64,000 bases of DNA from positions 134,390 through 198,389 of the forward strand of contig CAWIWC010000014.1 of the NCBI GenBank assembly GCA_963839745.1, written 5' to 3'. Positions 24,646 through 32,990 of this stretch are shown piece after piece (positions within the stretch are counted from its first letter, which is position 1; each line of letters opens with the position of its first letter). The translations under genes were made by a program, and so were the position numbers. The notes beneath the pieces are model-generated. The model made no database searches and was not told where the DNA came from. It was given only the letters and a program-made list of their open reading frames with translations. Source of the DNA: JAIBJN01 sp963839745. GTDB taxonomy: Bacteria; Actinomycetota; Thermoleophilia; Gaiellales; Gaiellaceae.

Positions 24646-24738
24646 ATGCTGCATTGGAAGTCCAAGCTGGCGTACCTGCTCGTTGCGGCCACCGTCCTCG
24701 CCTCCTTTCTTGGCGAGGCCGAAGGCTGGCACTGGTAA
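24646..24738 (+). CDS. 30-residue membrane micropeptide A
   Basis: ATG 24646 is preceded by GGGAGAG. The peptide starts MLHWKSKLAYLLVAATVLAS and ends GWHW: a basic aromatic N-terminus, one hydrophobic helix of about 15 residues and a Trp-rich end. Its stop is 9 bp before the GTG of a membrane GGDEF/HD-GYP gene. A peptide of the same design (residues 4-5 Trp-Lys, single helix, aromatic end) precedes the second GGDEF/HD-GYP gene at 26766, which supports its being real. Confidence 0.6.
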   Translation: MLHWKSKLAYLLVAATVLASFLGEAEGWHW

Positions 24739-24747
24739 ACCAGTCAG

Positions 24748-26610
24748 GTGAAGGTACGTCCGATTCGCTCGCCCGAGAGCGCGTCGGGTGAAGCGGCGAG
24801 GCCGGGGGTTTCGAGAGAAACCGCCCGGCTTCTTCCGCTTCTAGCACCCGTTGCGCTGGCGGCCGGCGCGGCACTCGTTGCTGCGGTGGTCTCACTCGGG
24901 CTCTCCGCTCCGAGCATGGCCATGCTCGGAGGCATGCTTGCGCTCGCGGTCGCCGCGACGTTCGTGGAGGCGTATCCCGTGCCGATCGAGGGAATCTCGT
25001 CCGGCGGGGTCTCCCTCACCGCAGTCTTCATCGTCGGCGCGGCGGTCATCTACGGCTGGGAGCCGGCGGTCATCATCGGCTTCGTCGCCAGGGCGTCCAT
25101 CGAGCTCGTCCAGCGCCGCCCGGCCATCAGGCTCGCCTACAACAGCTCCGTCTACGCACTCGGCGGCGGAGCGGCAGGCGCAGCCGCCGCGCTCATCGGC
25201 GCCCACAACGGCGTCGGCGGGCTCTTCGTCGAGGTCATCCTCGCCGCGGCGGCCTTCTACGCCATCAACATCCCGCTCACGGCGGGCATCATCTCGCGCT
25301 GGTCGCGCGAGCCCTTCATGCCCTTGCTCGAGCGCTCGATCTACTGGACGGTCGTTCCCTTCTCGATCATGGCCTCGGTCAGCCTCATGCTGGCCGTCCT
25401 CTGGGAGCGCTCTCCGTTCCTCGCCACGGCCCTCGTCGGCCCTCTCGTCGCCATCGCGCTCTACCAGCGCTCGGTGCACAGCGCGCTGAAGGCGATGCGC
25501 CTGGCGCTCACCGACCCCCTCACCGGGCTCGGCAACCACCGCCACTTTCACGAGCGCCTCCAGCACGACCTGGACAAGGCACAGGACGAGGGGTTCCCGC
25601 TCACGCTGGTCCTGCTCGACATCGACAACTTCAAGCAGGTCAACGACCGGCACGGCCACCCGATCGGCGATCGCGTCCTCGCGCAGGTGGCGACACGCCT
25701 CCGCCAGGGCGGCGAGGCCTTCCGGCTCGGCGGCGACGAATTCGCCCTCCTGCTTGCGCGACGCGACGAGCACGAGGGCCTCTCGATCGCGCGCTCGGTC
25801 ATCGAGCGCCTCGCGGAGAAGCCCCTCGAGAGCGGCGAGTTCCTCAGCATGTCCGGCGGCGTCGCCACCTATCCGCAGCACGGCGTCGAGCGCGCCGACC
25901 TCGTCCGCGTCGCCGACAGCGCCCTCTACATGGCGAAGGAGCAGGGCAAGAACACCGTCCGCGTCTATAGGCCGGACATCGCTGGGATTCAGGAGCTGCG
26001 CCGGCTGGCCGAGGGCCCCGACCGCGCCGCCCGCCTGCGCGCGGCCGCCAGCCTCGCCCACGCCGTCGACGCGCGCGACGCGTACACGGGCAGCCACTCC
26101 TACATGGTCGGCGAGCTCGCAGCCCGCGTGGCCAAGCGGATGGGCCTCGACACGGAGGCGATCGAGCTCACACGCCTCGCCGGCAGCCTGCACGACCTCG
26201 GCAAGCTCGCCATCCCGGAGGAGATCCTCCGCAAGCCCGGCCCGCTGAACGAGGCCGAGCGGCTCGTACTCGAGCGCCATCCCCAGATCGGCTACCGGAT
26301 GCTCGACTCGCTCGGCGTCGAGCCCGTCGCGACGTGGGTCCTCCACCATCACGAGCGCTGGGACGGCGCCGGCTACCCGGACCAGAAGGCCGGCCCGGAG
26401 ATCCCGCTCGGCGCGCGCATCCTCTTCGTGGCCGACGCCTACGACGCCATGACCACGGACCGCGTCTACCGCGGCCGCCTCTCGCACGACCGCGCCATCG
26501 CAGAGCTCGAGCGCTGCGCCGGCACCCAGTTCGACCCGGACGTCGTCGCCGCCTTCAAGGCGGAGTTCGACTACCCGCGGCTGCAGCTGGTCGGCGCCGA
26601 CAGCGCCTAG
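24748..26610 (+). CDS. Membrane GGDEF / HD-GYP protein, copy 1
   Basis: A 620-residue cyclic-di-GMP enzyme. About seven or eight transmembrane helices fill residues 25-245. A GGDEF domain follows (LTDPLTGLGNHR; intact RLGGDEFALLL at about residue 326), then an HD-GYP phosphodiesterase domain (SLHDLGKLAIPEE at about 480; HHERWDGAGYP at about 535). Both synthesis and breakdown motifs are intact, so the net activity is unclear. Its membrane domain probably senses an envelope signal. It is preceded by micropeptide A and followed by a paralogue. Confidence 0.9.
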   Translation: MKVRPIRSPESASGEAARPGVSRETARLLPLLAPVALAAGAALVAAVVSLGLSAPSMAMLGGMLALAVAATFVEAYPVPIEGISSGGVSLTAVFIVGAAVIYGWEPAVIIGFVARASIELVQRRPAIRLAYNSSVYALGGGAAGAAAALIGAHNGVGGLFVEVILAAAAFYAINIPLTAGIISRWSREPFMPLLERSIYWTVVPFSIMASVSLMLAVLWERSPFLATALVGPLVAIALYQRSVHSALKAMRLALTDPLTGLGNHRHFHERLQHDLDKAQDEGFPLTLVLLDIDNFKQVNDRHGHPIGDRVLAQVATRLRQGGEAFRLGGDEFALLLARRDEHEGLSIARSVIERLAEKPLESGEFLSMSGGVATYPQHGVERADLVRVADSALYMAKEQGKNTVRVYRPDIAGIQELRRLAEGPDRAARLRAAASLAHAVDARDAYTGSHSYMVGELAARVAKRMGLDTEAIELTRLAGSLHDLGKLAIPEEILRKPGPLNEAERLVLERHPQIGYRMLDSLGVEPVATWVLHHHERWDGAGYPDQKAGPEIPLGARILFVADAYDAMTTDRVYRGRLSHDRAIAELERCAGTQFDPDVVAAFKAEFDYPRLQLVGADSA

Positions 26611-26627
26611 CGCCCTTCCATTTCATA

Positions 26628-26642
26628 CCGGTTACAAACCGG
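26628..26642 (+). terminator. Short hairpin after GGDEF/HD-GYP copy 1
   Basis: CCGGTT (26628-26633) pairs with AACCGG (26637-26642) around ACA. There is no U-tract, so it is a weak candidate terminator or attenuator in the 155-bp gap before micropeptide B. Confidence 0.3.
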
Positions 26643-26765
26643 CGCAAACGCGCTGTATCCCTCTCTTGAGGCTGTAGCAAAGTCCCTGGAGAACCGTTGG
26701 TTGATGCACAACGGCCGCGCGCGTTCCTGTGGCCCCAATCTCCCAGCGGAAGGAGGTGAGCGCGC

Positions 26766-26864
26766 GTGATTAGATGGAAGAACCACTACGTCCGGGCAAT
26801 GCTCGTCGTCGGCGCCATCACGGCTTATGCCGTTGCAGCCGGTGCCGGGTTCCGCTGGTACTAA
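26766..26864 (+). CDS. 32-residue membrane micropeptide B
   Basis: GTG 26766 follows the very strong ribosome site AAGGAGGTGAG. The peptide begins MIRWKNHYVRAMLVVGAITA and ends FRWY: basic aromatic start with Trp-Lys at residues 4-5, one hydrophobic helix, aromatic end. It lies 43 bp before a membrane GGDEF/HD-GYP gene. It parallels micropeptide A at 24646 in size, layout and position. Confidence 0.6.
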   Translation: MIRWKNHYVRAMLVVGAITAYAVAAGAGFRWY

Positions 26865-26907
26865 GCCAGCACGCCCGCTTCCACTACCTCACCAGCTCTC
26901 CGTCCTC

Positions 26908-28732
26908 ATGAATACGCACGGATACCCGCCCCGGCTCTACTGGTATATCGCCGCCGTTCTCGGCGTCGCTCTGCCGGTTGCGGCCGGGGCGGTGGTGAGG
27001 GTCGTCCTCGACCCGTCGGACCTGTCCACCTGGGTCGGCGTCATTCTCTTCTTCGGGCTTGCGCTCCTCGCGGACATGAAGCCCGTCCCGCTCGACGTCG
27101 AGAACGAGCGCGTCGTCTCGCTCGCATTCGTCTTCGTCGTCTCGAGCCAGATCCTCTTCGGCTGGGAGTACGCGGTGCTCACGGCCGTGTTCGGCGTCCT
27201 CATCTCGCAGATGGTCGAGCGCAGGCCGGTCGCGCGCTCGCTCTTCAACGCCGCGGTCTACGGCCTGGCGGCGTTCTCCTCGGCCTTCCCCGTCTTCCTC
27301 CTCGGCGCCTCCAGTGAGCTCGAGCGGATCACGCTCTACGCCTTCGTCGGCGGCGCCCTGTACGTGATCGTCAACGTCGTGCTCGTCTGCGGCGCGCTGG
27401 CGATCCTGGCCGGCCAGCCGCTCCGCGTACTGCTGCGGGACAACCTCAGACACTCCGGGCCCGCCTTCGTGATCATGGCCTTCCTGGCCGCGCTGGCGGC
27501 GTCGCTCTGGACGACCGATCCCTGGCTGCTCGTCCTCCTCGCCGGGCCCGCTCTTCACCCTCACCCTCTACCAGCGCTCCGCGCTCTCCACGAAGGTGGC
27601 GACGCGTGACGCGCTCACCGACAGCCTCACCGGCCTCGGCAACCACCGCTCGTACCAGAGCCGCCTGCGCGAAGCGCTCGAGCGGGCCGAGGAGAACGGC
27701 GGCGAGGTCTCGCTCTGCCTCGTCGACGTCGACGAGTTCAAGGGCTGCAACGACCGGTACGGCCACCCGCTCGGCGACCAGATCCTCGTCGAGCTCTCGC
27801 GCCTGTTCGTCGAGGGCCGCGACGACGTGGCCGCCTTCCGTTTCGGCGGCGACGAGTTCGCCCTGCTCCTGGAGGAGAACGAGGAGGACGCATACCGGTT
27901 GGTCGAGGACCTCCACGAGCGCATCGCCCAGACGGAGTTCCCCCACGGCCAGCCCGTGACGATCACCGTCGGCATCGCGTCGTTCCCCGGGTACGCCTCG
28001 AGCCCCGACGAGCTCCAGCAGATCGCCGACGGCGCGCTCTACTGGGCCAAGCGCCACGGGAAGAACCGCTCGTGCGTCTACAGCCCGTCGGTCGTGCGCG
28101 TCTACTCGCCCAACGAGCTCACCGAGCTGGCGGAGCGCCAGGCACGCCTGCGCGCTGCGGAGAACCTCATCCGCATCGTCGACTCGAAGGACACCTACAC
28201 AGGCGAGCACTCCGAGGCCGTCGCCAAGCTCGTCGAGGCGATGGCGCGCGAGCTCGGTCTCGATGACGAGACCACGCAGCAGCTGAAGCTCGCCGCCCTC
28301 CTGCACGACCTCGGCAAGATCGCCATCCCGGACACGGTCCTCAAGAAGCCCGGCTGCCTGCAGCCCGACGAGCGCAGGCTCGTCCGCGCGCACGTCGAGT
28401 TCGGGCACTCGCTGCTGGAAGGGCTCGGCATCGAGCCGGTCGACTCCTGGGTGCTCCACCACCACGAGCACTGGGACGGCTCCGGCTATCCCGACGGCCT
28501 CGCCGGCGAGGACATCCCCTTCGGTTCGCGCGTGATCCTCGTCGCCGACGCCTATGACGCGATGACGACCGACCGCACGTACCGCAACGCCAGCTCGGCC
28601 ACCGATGCTCTCGCCGAGGTGCGGAGGCGCGCGGGGACCCAGTTCGACCCGGAGATCGTGAGCGCCCTCGAGCGCTGCGTCGTGCGCGGGCTCGACTCGG
28701 ATTCGGACACCCATCTGGAGGCGAGCGCCTAG
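26908..28732 (+). CDS. Membrane GGDEF / HD-GYP protein, copy 2 (frameshifted)
   Basis: A paralogue of the preceding protein. The membrane domain (about seven helices) is in one frame and ends wrongly after LLVLLAGPALHPHP. The GGDEF/HD-GYP part (FRFGGDEFALLLEEN, LLHDLGKIAIPD, HHEHWDGSGYPDG) is in another. Removing one C from CCC at 27547-27549 restores AGPLFTLTLYQRS, matching AIALYQRS in copy 1, and gives 607 residues. A one-base insertion, probably a sequence error, is the simplest explanation. All active-site motifs are intact. ATG 26908 is chosen by comparison with the first helix. Confidence 0.8.
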
Positions 28733-28802
28733 TGCCCATTCAGGTAATTCAGCCCAGATTCTGCGTCGCGAGCACCAAGCCAGAGGTCGCACTCGGACGC
28801 AG

Positions 28803-28821
28803 CCAAGGCTTGCAGCCTTGG
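28803..28821 (+). terminator. Hairpin terminator after GGDEF/HD-GYP copy 2
   Basis: CCAAGGC (28803-28809) pairs with GCCTTGG (28815-28821) around TTGCA, 71 bp past the stop. No U-tract follows. Confidence 0.5.
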
Positions 28822-28896
28822 CAAGGTCGAGGGTGGGCTCTGGCGCCGCGTGATCGCGGGGCAGAAGCGGGCGTGCATTGCCTGGAGGGGCACTAG

Positions 28897-29460
28897 ATGG
28901 CCCAGCTCCTCCCCATCGCCTTCGCCGTCCCGCTCGCGCTCGCGTTCGGCGGCCGCCTCGGCCGTCTCGCCGAGCTCCAGCTCCGCGGCCTCTGGCTCTT
29001 CTTCCTCGCCATCGGGATCCAGATCGTCGCCTTCCCGTTCGCCTTCCTCCCGTGGACGACGGGCGAGGAGACCGCCAAGGCGCTCTGGCTCGTCTCCTAC
29101 GCCTGCCTGCTCGTCGCCGCGGCCCTGAACCGCCGCATCCTCGGCGCACAGGTCGTCGCCGTGGGCATGGCGCTCAACCTCGCCGCGATCCTCACGAACG
29201 GAGGCCGGATGCCGGCCACGCCCGAGGCGATGGAGGCCGCCGGCCTCAACTTCGCGGTCAAGCACAACAGCGTGGCAGCAGCCGAGCCCAACCTCTCCTG
29301 GCTCGTCGACCGCTTCGCGGCCCCGGACTGGGTGCCGCTCACGAACGTGTACTCGGTCGGCGACGTGATCATCGCCCTCGGGGCCGTCGTGCTCGTCTTC
29401 TCGGCGACGGGCGCGCGCCTGCCGCGGCTTCCGCGGCGCTCCGAGCAGCCGTCCGGCTGA
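28897..29460 (+). CDS. DUF5317 family membrane protein
   Basis: A 187-residue integral membrane protein with about five helices (LPIAFAVPLALAFGG, LWLFFLAIGIQIVAFPF, ALWLVSYACLLVAAAL, ILGAQVVAVGMALNLAAI, VGDVIIALGAVVLVFS). The conserved block NGGRMPATPEAM and the polar SVGDVI near the end are typical of DUF5317. It follows the two GGDEF/HD-GYP genes in the same direction after a hairpin. Function unknown. Confidence 0.8.
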   Translation: MAQLLPIAFAVPLALAFGGRLGRLAELQLRGLWLFFLAIGIQIVAFPFAFLPWTTGEETAKALWLVSYACLLVAAALNRRILGAQVVAVGMALNLAAILTNGGRMPATPEAMEAAGLNFAVKHNSVAAAEPNLSWLVDRFAAPDWVPLTNVYSVGDVIIALGAVVLVFSATGARLPRLPRRSEQPSG

Positions 29461-29499
29461 GGCGAAACGGCCGCCCTGCGGGCGGCGTATCCTCGGTAG

Positions 29500-31305
29500 A
29501 TGCGGCGAGGTGGAACCCTGCTCGTCGTCGTCGCCGTCTCGGCGATCGCTCTTGCCGCGGGCTGGGACGCGCTGCGCGGTGAGGACGAGCCGGCGGCCCA
29601 GCCCGAGGAGCGGCCCTCGCCCTCTACGGAGGCGGACGAGGGCACGGACTACGTCCCGCTCGCCGAGCCCGACCCCGTGAGCGGCACCCTCTATTACACG
29701 GACGAGGGCTGCGAGCTCCGGGCGGCGGAGCTGCCCGACATCCGGCCGGCCGACGCGCCGAACTGGGACGCGTGCGGGTTCACGCTCTCGCCTGACGCGA
29801 TGCGGGTCGGCGACGAGACAACCGGCTGGGATCCGCATGCCGATCCGCGGCGAGGGCGCCTGTTCCGAGTCGACGACGGCACGATCCAGGTCGCGACGAA
29901 CGCCGGCCCCGAGGGCGAGCCCATCCGCGGAACGGCACCCGCCTGGCGGCCGGACGGGACCCTGACGTACTTCGCGGACGGCGAGATCCGCGACTGGCCC
30001 GAGGGGCGGATCGTTGTCCCCGCGAACCGGCTGCGGATGGTCGTGACCGAGCATCCGAACGCCCCCGGTGTCGGCTTCCTGAGGAATCTGCGCGTGGTGG
30101 ATCACCACTGGCTCGACGAGGACAGGCTGGTCGCCCAGGTCGCTGCGAACGTCCGCGGCGGGCCACCGCTCGACCTGGTCGCGGTCTTCGACGACGGCCT
30201 TCCATTCGCCTCGACCGACTTCCTGGGCGAGGTGCGGGACCTGTGGGCCAGCCCCTTCGGGACCTACTACGCCGTGCTGACGGACACGCTCGGGCTCTAC
30301 GACTTCAACGGGAACCTGCTCCAGGCGCCGCAGCTCGAAGGCACCCGGGCGGTGGCCTGGTCGCCCGACGAGGACCGGATGGCGGTCGCTACCGACGCGA
30401 GCGTCTTCGTCTTCACCACCGGGCAGGCCGACGAGGTGGAGCGGTTCGCGCTCGTCGCCAACGACCTCGACTGGCGAGGCCCCGAGTCGCCGGACGGCCT
30501 TGCCGAGGCCGAGGACGCGCGGGGCTGGCTCGGCCCGACCGGCGCTTCCGGCCGCCTAGTCGTTTCCATTCCGGAGGAGAACGGCTGCACGCTCCACGCG
30601 CTCCAGATCCCCGACCTGACCTGGGCCGAGCAGCCTTCGGGCGTTCGCGGCCCGTGCCGCTTCACGCTCGGGCCGAACGACGAGGTCTTCCCCGAGAACG
30701 AGCTTCCACAGCCGGGAGGAGATCGCGTCGCCGTCTGCCGGAACCACGCTGTCGACGTCCTCGAGGAGGGCGAACTCTTCGTCGGCTACCCGAGTGCCTG
30801 TGCCCCCGCCTGGATGCCCGACGGAACGCTGACCTTCATCCGCGACGGCGAACTCTTCCGGGCCGGCGCGGGCGCCGAGCGCCTCGCCTTCTCCCGAGAG
30901 AAGCTCAGTGAGCAGCTGGGTCGACCATCGGTCCTCGAGGAGGTGGCGTGGGTGCGGGACGACCAGTTCTGGGCGGCGGTGCGCTCCGGCGAGTCCGCGA
31001 CCCTTGCCCTGCTGACGACGGGACAGCTGGCGATGTCGCCGTCGTTCACGACGCGGATGATCGAGGGGCTCCGCGTGAGCTCGACCGGGATCGTCGCCGC
31101 GGAGACCGATCGCGGCGTCGTGTTCTTCGACAACGGCGGCCGGCGCGCCCTGACGTTCCCGAACGGGCGCGCGGTGACGTGGGCTCCGGACCAGGTCATC
31201 GCCGCGATGGCGACCCCGCAGACGATCCTGCTCGTCGCGCCCATCTCGGGCGAGGTCGTCTCGCTGCCGCTGGTGGTCAGAGACCTGGAGTGGGTCGTCC
31301 CGTGA
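29500..31305 (+). CDS. Membrane-anchored beta-propeller-like protein with two-fold repeat
   Basis: A 601-residue protein with an N-terminal signal anchor (residues 7-20) and an acidic linker. Its extracytoplasmic body is rich in beta-strand repeats of the AWRPDGTLTYF / AWSPDEDRMAVAT kind. Two halves are homologous: GCELRAAELPDIRP with CGFTLSPD near residue 70, and GCTLHALQIPDLTW with CRFTLGPND near residue 370. Paired Cys in each half may form disulfides. It probably binds a ligand or protein at the cell surface. No precise family assigned. The 3' end overlaps the convergent sigma-factor gene by 29 bp. Confidence 0.7.
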   Translation: MRRGGTLLVVVAVSAIALAAGWDALRGEDEPAAQPEERPSPSTEADEGTDYVPLAEPDPVSGTLYYTDEGCELRAAELPDIRPADAPNWDACGFTLSPDAMRVGDETTGWDPHADPRRGRLFRVDDGTIQVATNAGPEGEPIRGTAPAWRPDGTLTYFADGEIRDWPEGRIVVPANRLRMVVTEHPNAPGVGFLRNLRVVDHHWLDEDRLVAQVAANVRGGPPLDLVAVFDDGLPFASTDFLGEVRDLWASPFGTYYAVLTDTLGLYDFNGNLLQAPQLEGTRAVAWSPDEDRMAVATDASVFVFTTGQADEVERFALVANDLDWRGPESPDGLAEAEDARGWLGPTGASGRLVVSIPEENGCTLHALQIPDLTWAEQPSGVRGPCRFTLGPNDEVFPENELPQPGGDRVAVCRNHAVDVLEEGELFVGYPSACAPAWMPDGTLTFIRDGELFRAGAGAERLAFSREKLSEQLGRPSVLEEVAWVRDDQFWAAVRSGESATLALLTTGQLAMSPSFTTRMIEGLRVSSTGIVAAETDRGVVFFDNGGRRALTFPNGRAVTWAPDQVIAAMATPQTILLVAPISGEVVSLPLVVRDLEWVVP

Positions 31306-32515
31306 CCTCCGCCAACCGGCCTTCCAGGAACTCACGCTGCGCGGGTTGGCGGACGAGCTCGAGCGCCCTCGTGTAGGACGCCGCGGCCTCCTCGTTGCGG
31401 CCGAGGCGGCGCAGGAGGTCCGCCCGCGCCGAGTGGAGGAGGTGGTAGCCGTCGAGCTCTGCGTCGAGCGGCGCCATCAGCTCCAGTCCGAACTCCTCGC
31501 CGTGGGCCAGCGCGACCGCGACGGCCCGGTTGAGCTTCACGACCGGCCCAGGCGCGGCAACGGCCAGGAGGTCGTAGAGGTCGACGATGCGTCTCCAGTC
31601 GGTCGCCTCGGCAGTCGCCGCGCGCGCGTGCTCGGCGGCGATCGCCGCCTGGAGCGCGTACGGGCCGTAGACCCTCAGCCGGCCGACGAGGACGAGCCCT
31701 TCCTCGATCTGCGCACGGTCCCAGAGGCGGCGCTCCTGGTCCTCCAGTAGCACCAGCTCGCCGTGCGGCCCCGTGCGGGCGTCGCGGCGCGAGTCCTGCA
31801 GGAGCATGAGCGCGAGCAGGCCGGCCACCTCGCTCTCGTCGGGCATGAGCATGCGAAGGACGCGGGCGAGCCGGATCGCCTCGGCGCAAAGCTCGCGGCG
31901 GACGAGCGCCTCGCCCGCAGTCGCCGCGTAGCCCTCGTTGAAGATGAGATAGAGCGAGGCGAGCACCGAGGCGAGGCGATCGGGAAGCTCGTGGTCGGGC
32001 GGGACGACGTACGGGATGCGGGCGCCGGCGATCTTGCGCTTGGCCCGGACGAGCCGCTGCTGCATCGCCGGCTCGGTGGTCAGGAACGCGCGGGCGATTT
32101 CGGGCGTCTGCAGGCCGCCGAGCGTGCGCAGCGTCAGGGCGACCCGCGCCTCCGGCGCCAGCGCCGGATGGCAGCAGGTGAAGATCAGCCGCAGCCGATC
32201 GTCCGGGATGGAGCTATCGTCGATCTCGTCCTCCTCGCCCAGGGGCACGAGCGCCTCCAGCTCGCGCACCTTGTCCTCGAGCCGACGGGCCCGGCGGATA
32301 CGGTCGATGGCCTTGTTGCGGGCCGTGGTCGTGATCCACGCTCCGGGGTTACGCGGCAGCCCGCGCTCCGGCCACACCTCGAGCGCGACCAGGAAGGCGT
32401 CCTGGACGGCCTCCTCGGCGAGGTCGAAGTCGCCGAGGACGCGGATGAGCGCCGCGACCGCCCGTCCCGACTCCTCGCGGAACAGGCGGTCGACGGCCTC
32501 GGCCGGCGTGGCTAC
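31277..32515 (-). CDS. ECF sigma factor with C-terminal TPR-like domain (ECF42-like)
   Basis: About 412 residues. Region 2 is visible as DFDLAEEAVQDAFLVAL and NPGAWITTTARNKAIDRIRR. Region 4 is visible as ALTLRTLGGLQTPEIARAFLTTEPAMQQRLVRAKRKI. The long C-terminal part (RLASVLASLYLIFNEGY onward) is helical and TPR-like, as in ECF42 sigma factors, which lack a classic anti-sigma factor and sit beside DGPF/YCII proteins as here. The start is odd: the frame meets the DGPF stop at GTA (32515), and no ATG, GTG or TTG lies at the expected place. Either GTA is misread for GTG or initiation is non-canonical. Confidence 0.85.
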   Translation of the reverse strand, partial: VATPAEAVDRLFREESGRAVAALIRVLGDFDLAEEAVQDAFLVALEVWPERGLPRNPGAWITTTARNKAIDRIRRARRLEDKVRELEALVPLGEEDEIDDSSIPDDRLRLIFTCCHPALAPEARVALTLRTLGGLQTPEIARAFLTTEPAMQQRLVRAKRKIAGARIPYVVPPDHELPDRLASVLASLYLIFNEGYAATAGEALVRRELCAEAIRLARVLRMLMPDESEVAGLLALMLLQDSRRDARTGPHGELVLLEDQERRLWDRAQIEEGLVLVGRLRVYGPYALQAAIAAEHARAATAEATDWRRIVDLYDLLAVAAPGPVVKLNRAVAVALAHGEEFGLELMAPLDAELDGYHLLHSARADLLRRLGRNEEAAASYTRALELVRQPAQREFLEGRLAEVTGRPTPGL

Positions 32516-32907
32516 CGCCGGGCCTCCGCTGCGTTGGCGTGGGCTCCGGAGCCCGCGGCCTCGTAGTCCATGACGGGGCGAACCTCGACCTTCCCGCCCG
32601 GCATGGGGATCTTGCGCGCCCAGGCGATGGCCTCGTCGAGGTTCTCGCACTCGAGCAGATAGAAGCCGCCGAGCGTCTCCTTCGTCTCGGCGAACGGTCC
32701 GTCGGTGACGATCTGGTTGCCGTCCGTCTGGATCGCAACCGTCGTCGCCGTCGCGGTCGGCTGCAGGCCCTCACCGCCGAGAAACGCGCCGGCGTCCTGG
32801 GTCTCGACCGTGTAGGCGTCCCACTCCTTCATGGCCGCCTGGATCTCCTCGGGCGTGCGGTCCGCCCAGCGAGCCTCGTCACCCCAGAGCGTGAGCAGGT
32901 ACTTCAT
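32512..32907 (-). CDS. DGPF/YCII-related domain protein
   Basis: A 131-residue protein starting MKYLLTLWGDEARWADRTPE after GGGAGG. The DGPF signature is present as VTDGPFAETKETLGGFYLLE, followed by DEAIAWARKIP and the C-terminal VEVRPVMDYE. These ferredoxin-like-fold proteins accompany ECF42 sigma factors and may sense or process an inducer, though the mechanism is not established. Its stop abuts the sigma reading frame. An ECF-type promoter (TGTCGA and CGTC, 17 bp apart) lies upstream at 32961-32987. Confidence 0.88.
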   Translation of the reverse strand: MKYLLTLWGDEARWADRTPEEIQAAMKEWDAYTVETQDAGAFLGGEGLQPTATATTVAIQTDGNQIVTDGPFAETKETLGGFYLLECENLDEAIAWARKIPMPGGKVEVRPVMDYEAAGSGAHANAAEARR

Positions 32908-32960
32908 CGCGGAACCTCCCGTTGTCGTGTCGCGGCGCGTTCGCCGCCTGCACAGGGACG

Positions 32961-32987
32961 ACGAACGGGCCTCGCCCGGATCGACAG
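32961..32987 (-). promoter_or_regulatory. ECF42-type promoter upstream of the DGPF/sigma operon
   Basis: On the minus strand, TGTCGA (32987-32982) is followed after 17 bp by CGTC (32964-32961), about 55 bp before the DGPF ATG. The published ECF42 consensus, as I recall it, is TGTCGA at -35 and CGA/TC at -10, so the operon is probably autoregulated by its own sigma factor. Confidence 0.6.
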
Positions 32988-32990
32988 GTA

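Noticed and set aside
26611..26765. Cyclic-di-GMP (GEMM) riboswitch before micropeptide B
   Set aside because: Scattered GCAAA-like bits occur, but the conserved core and paired helices of GEMM-I/II could not be assembled.
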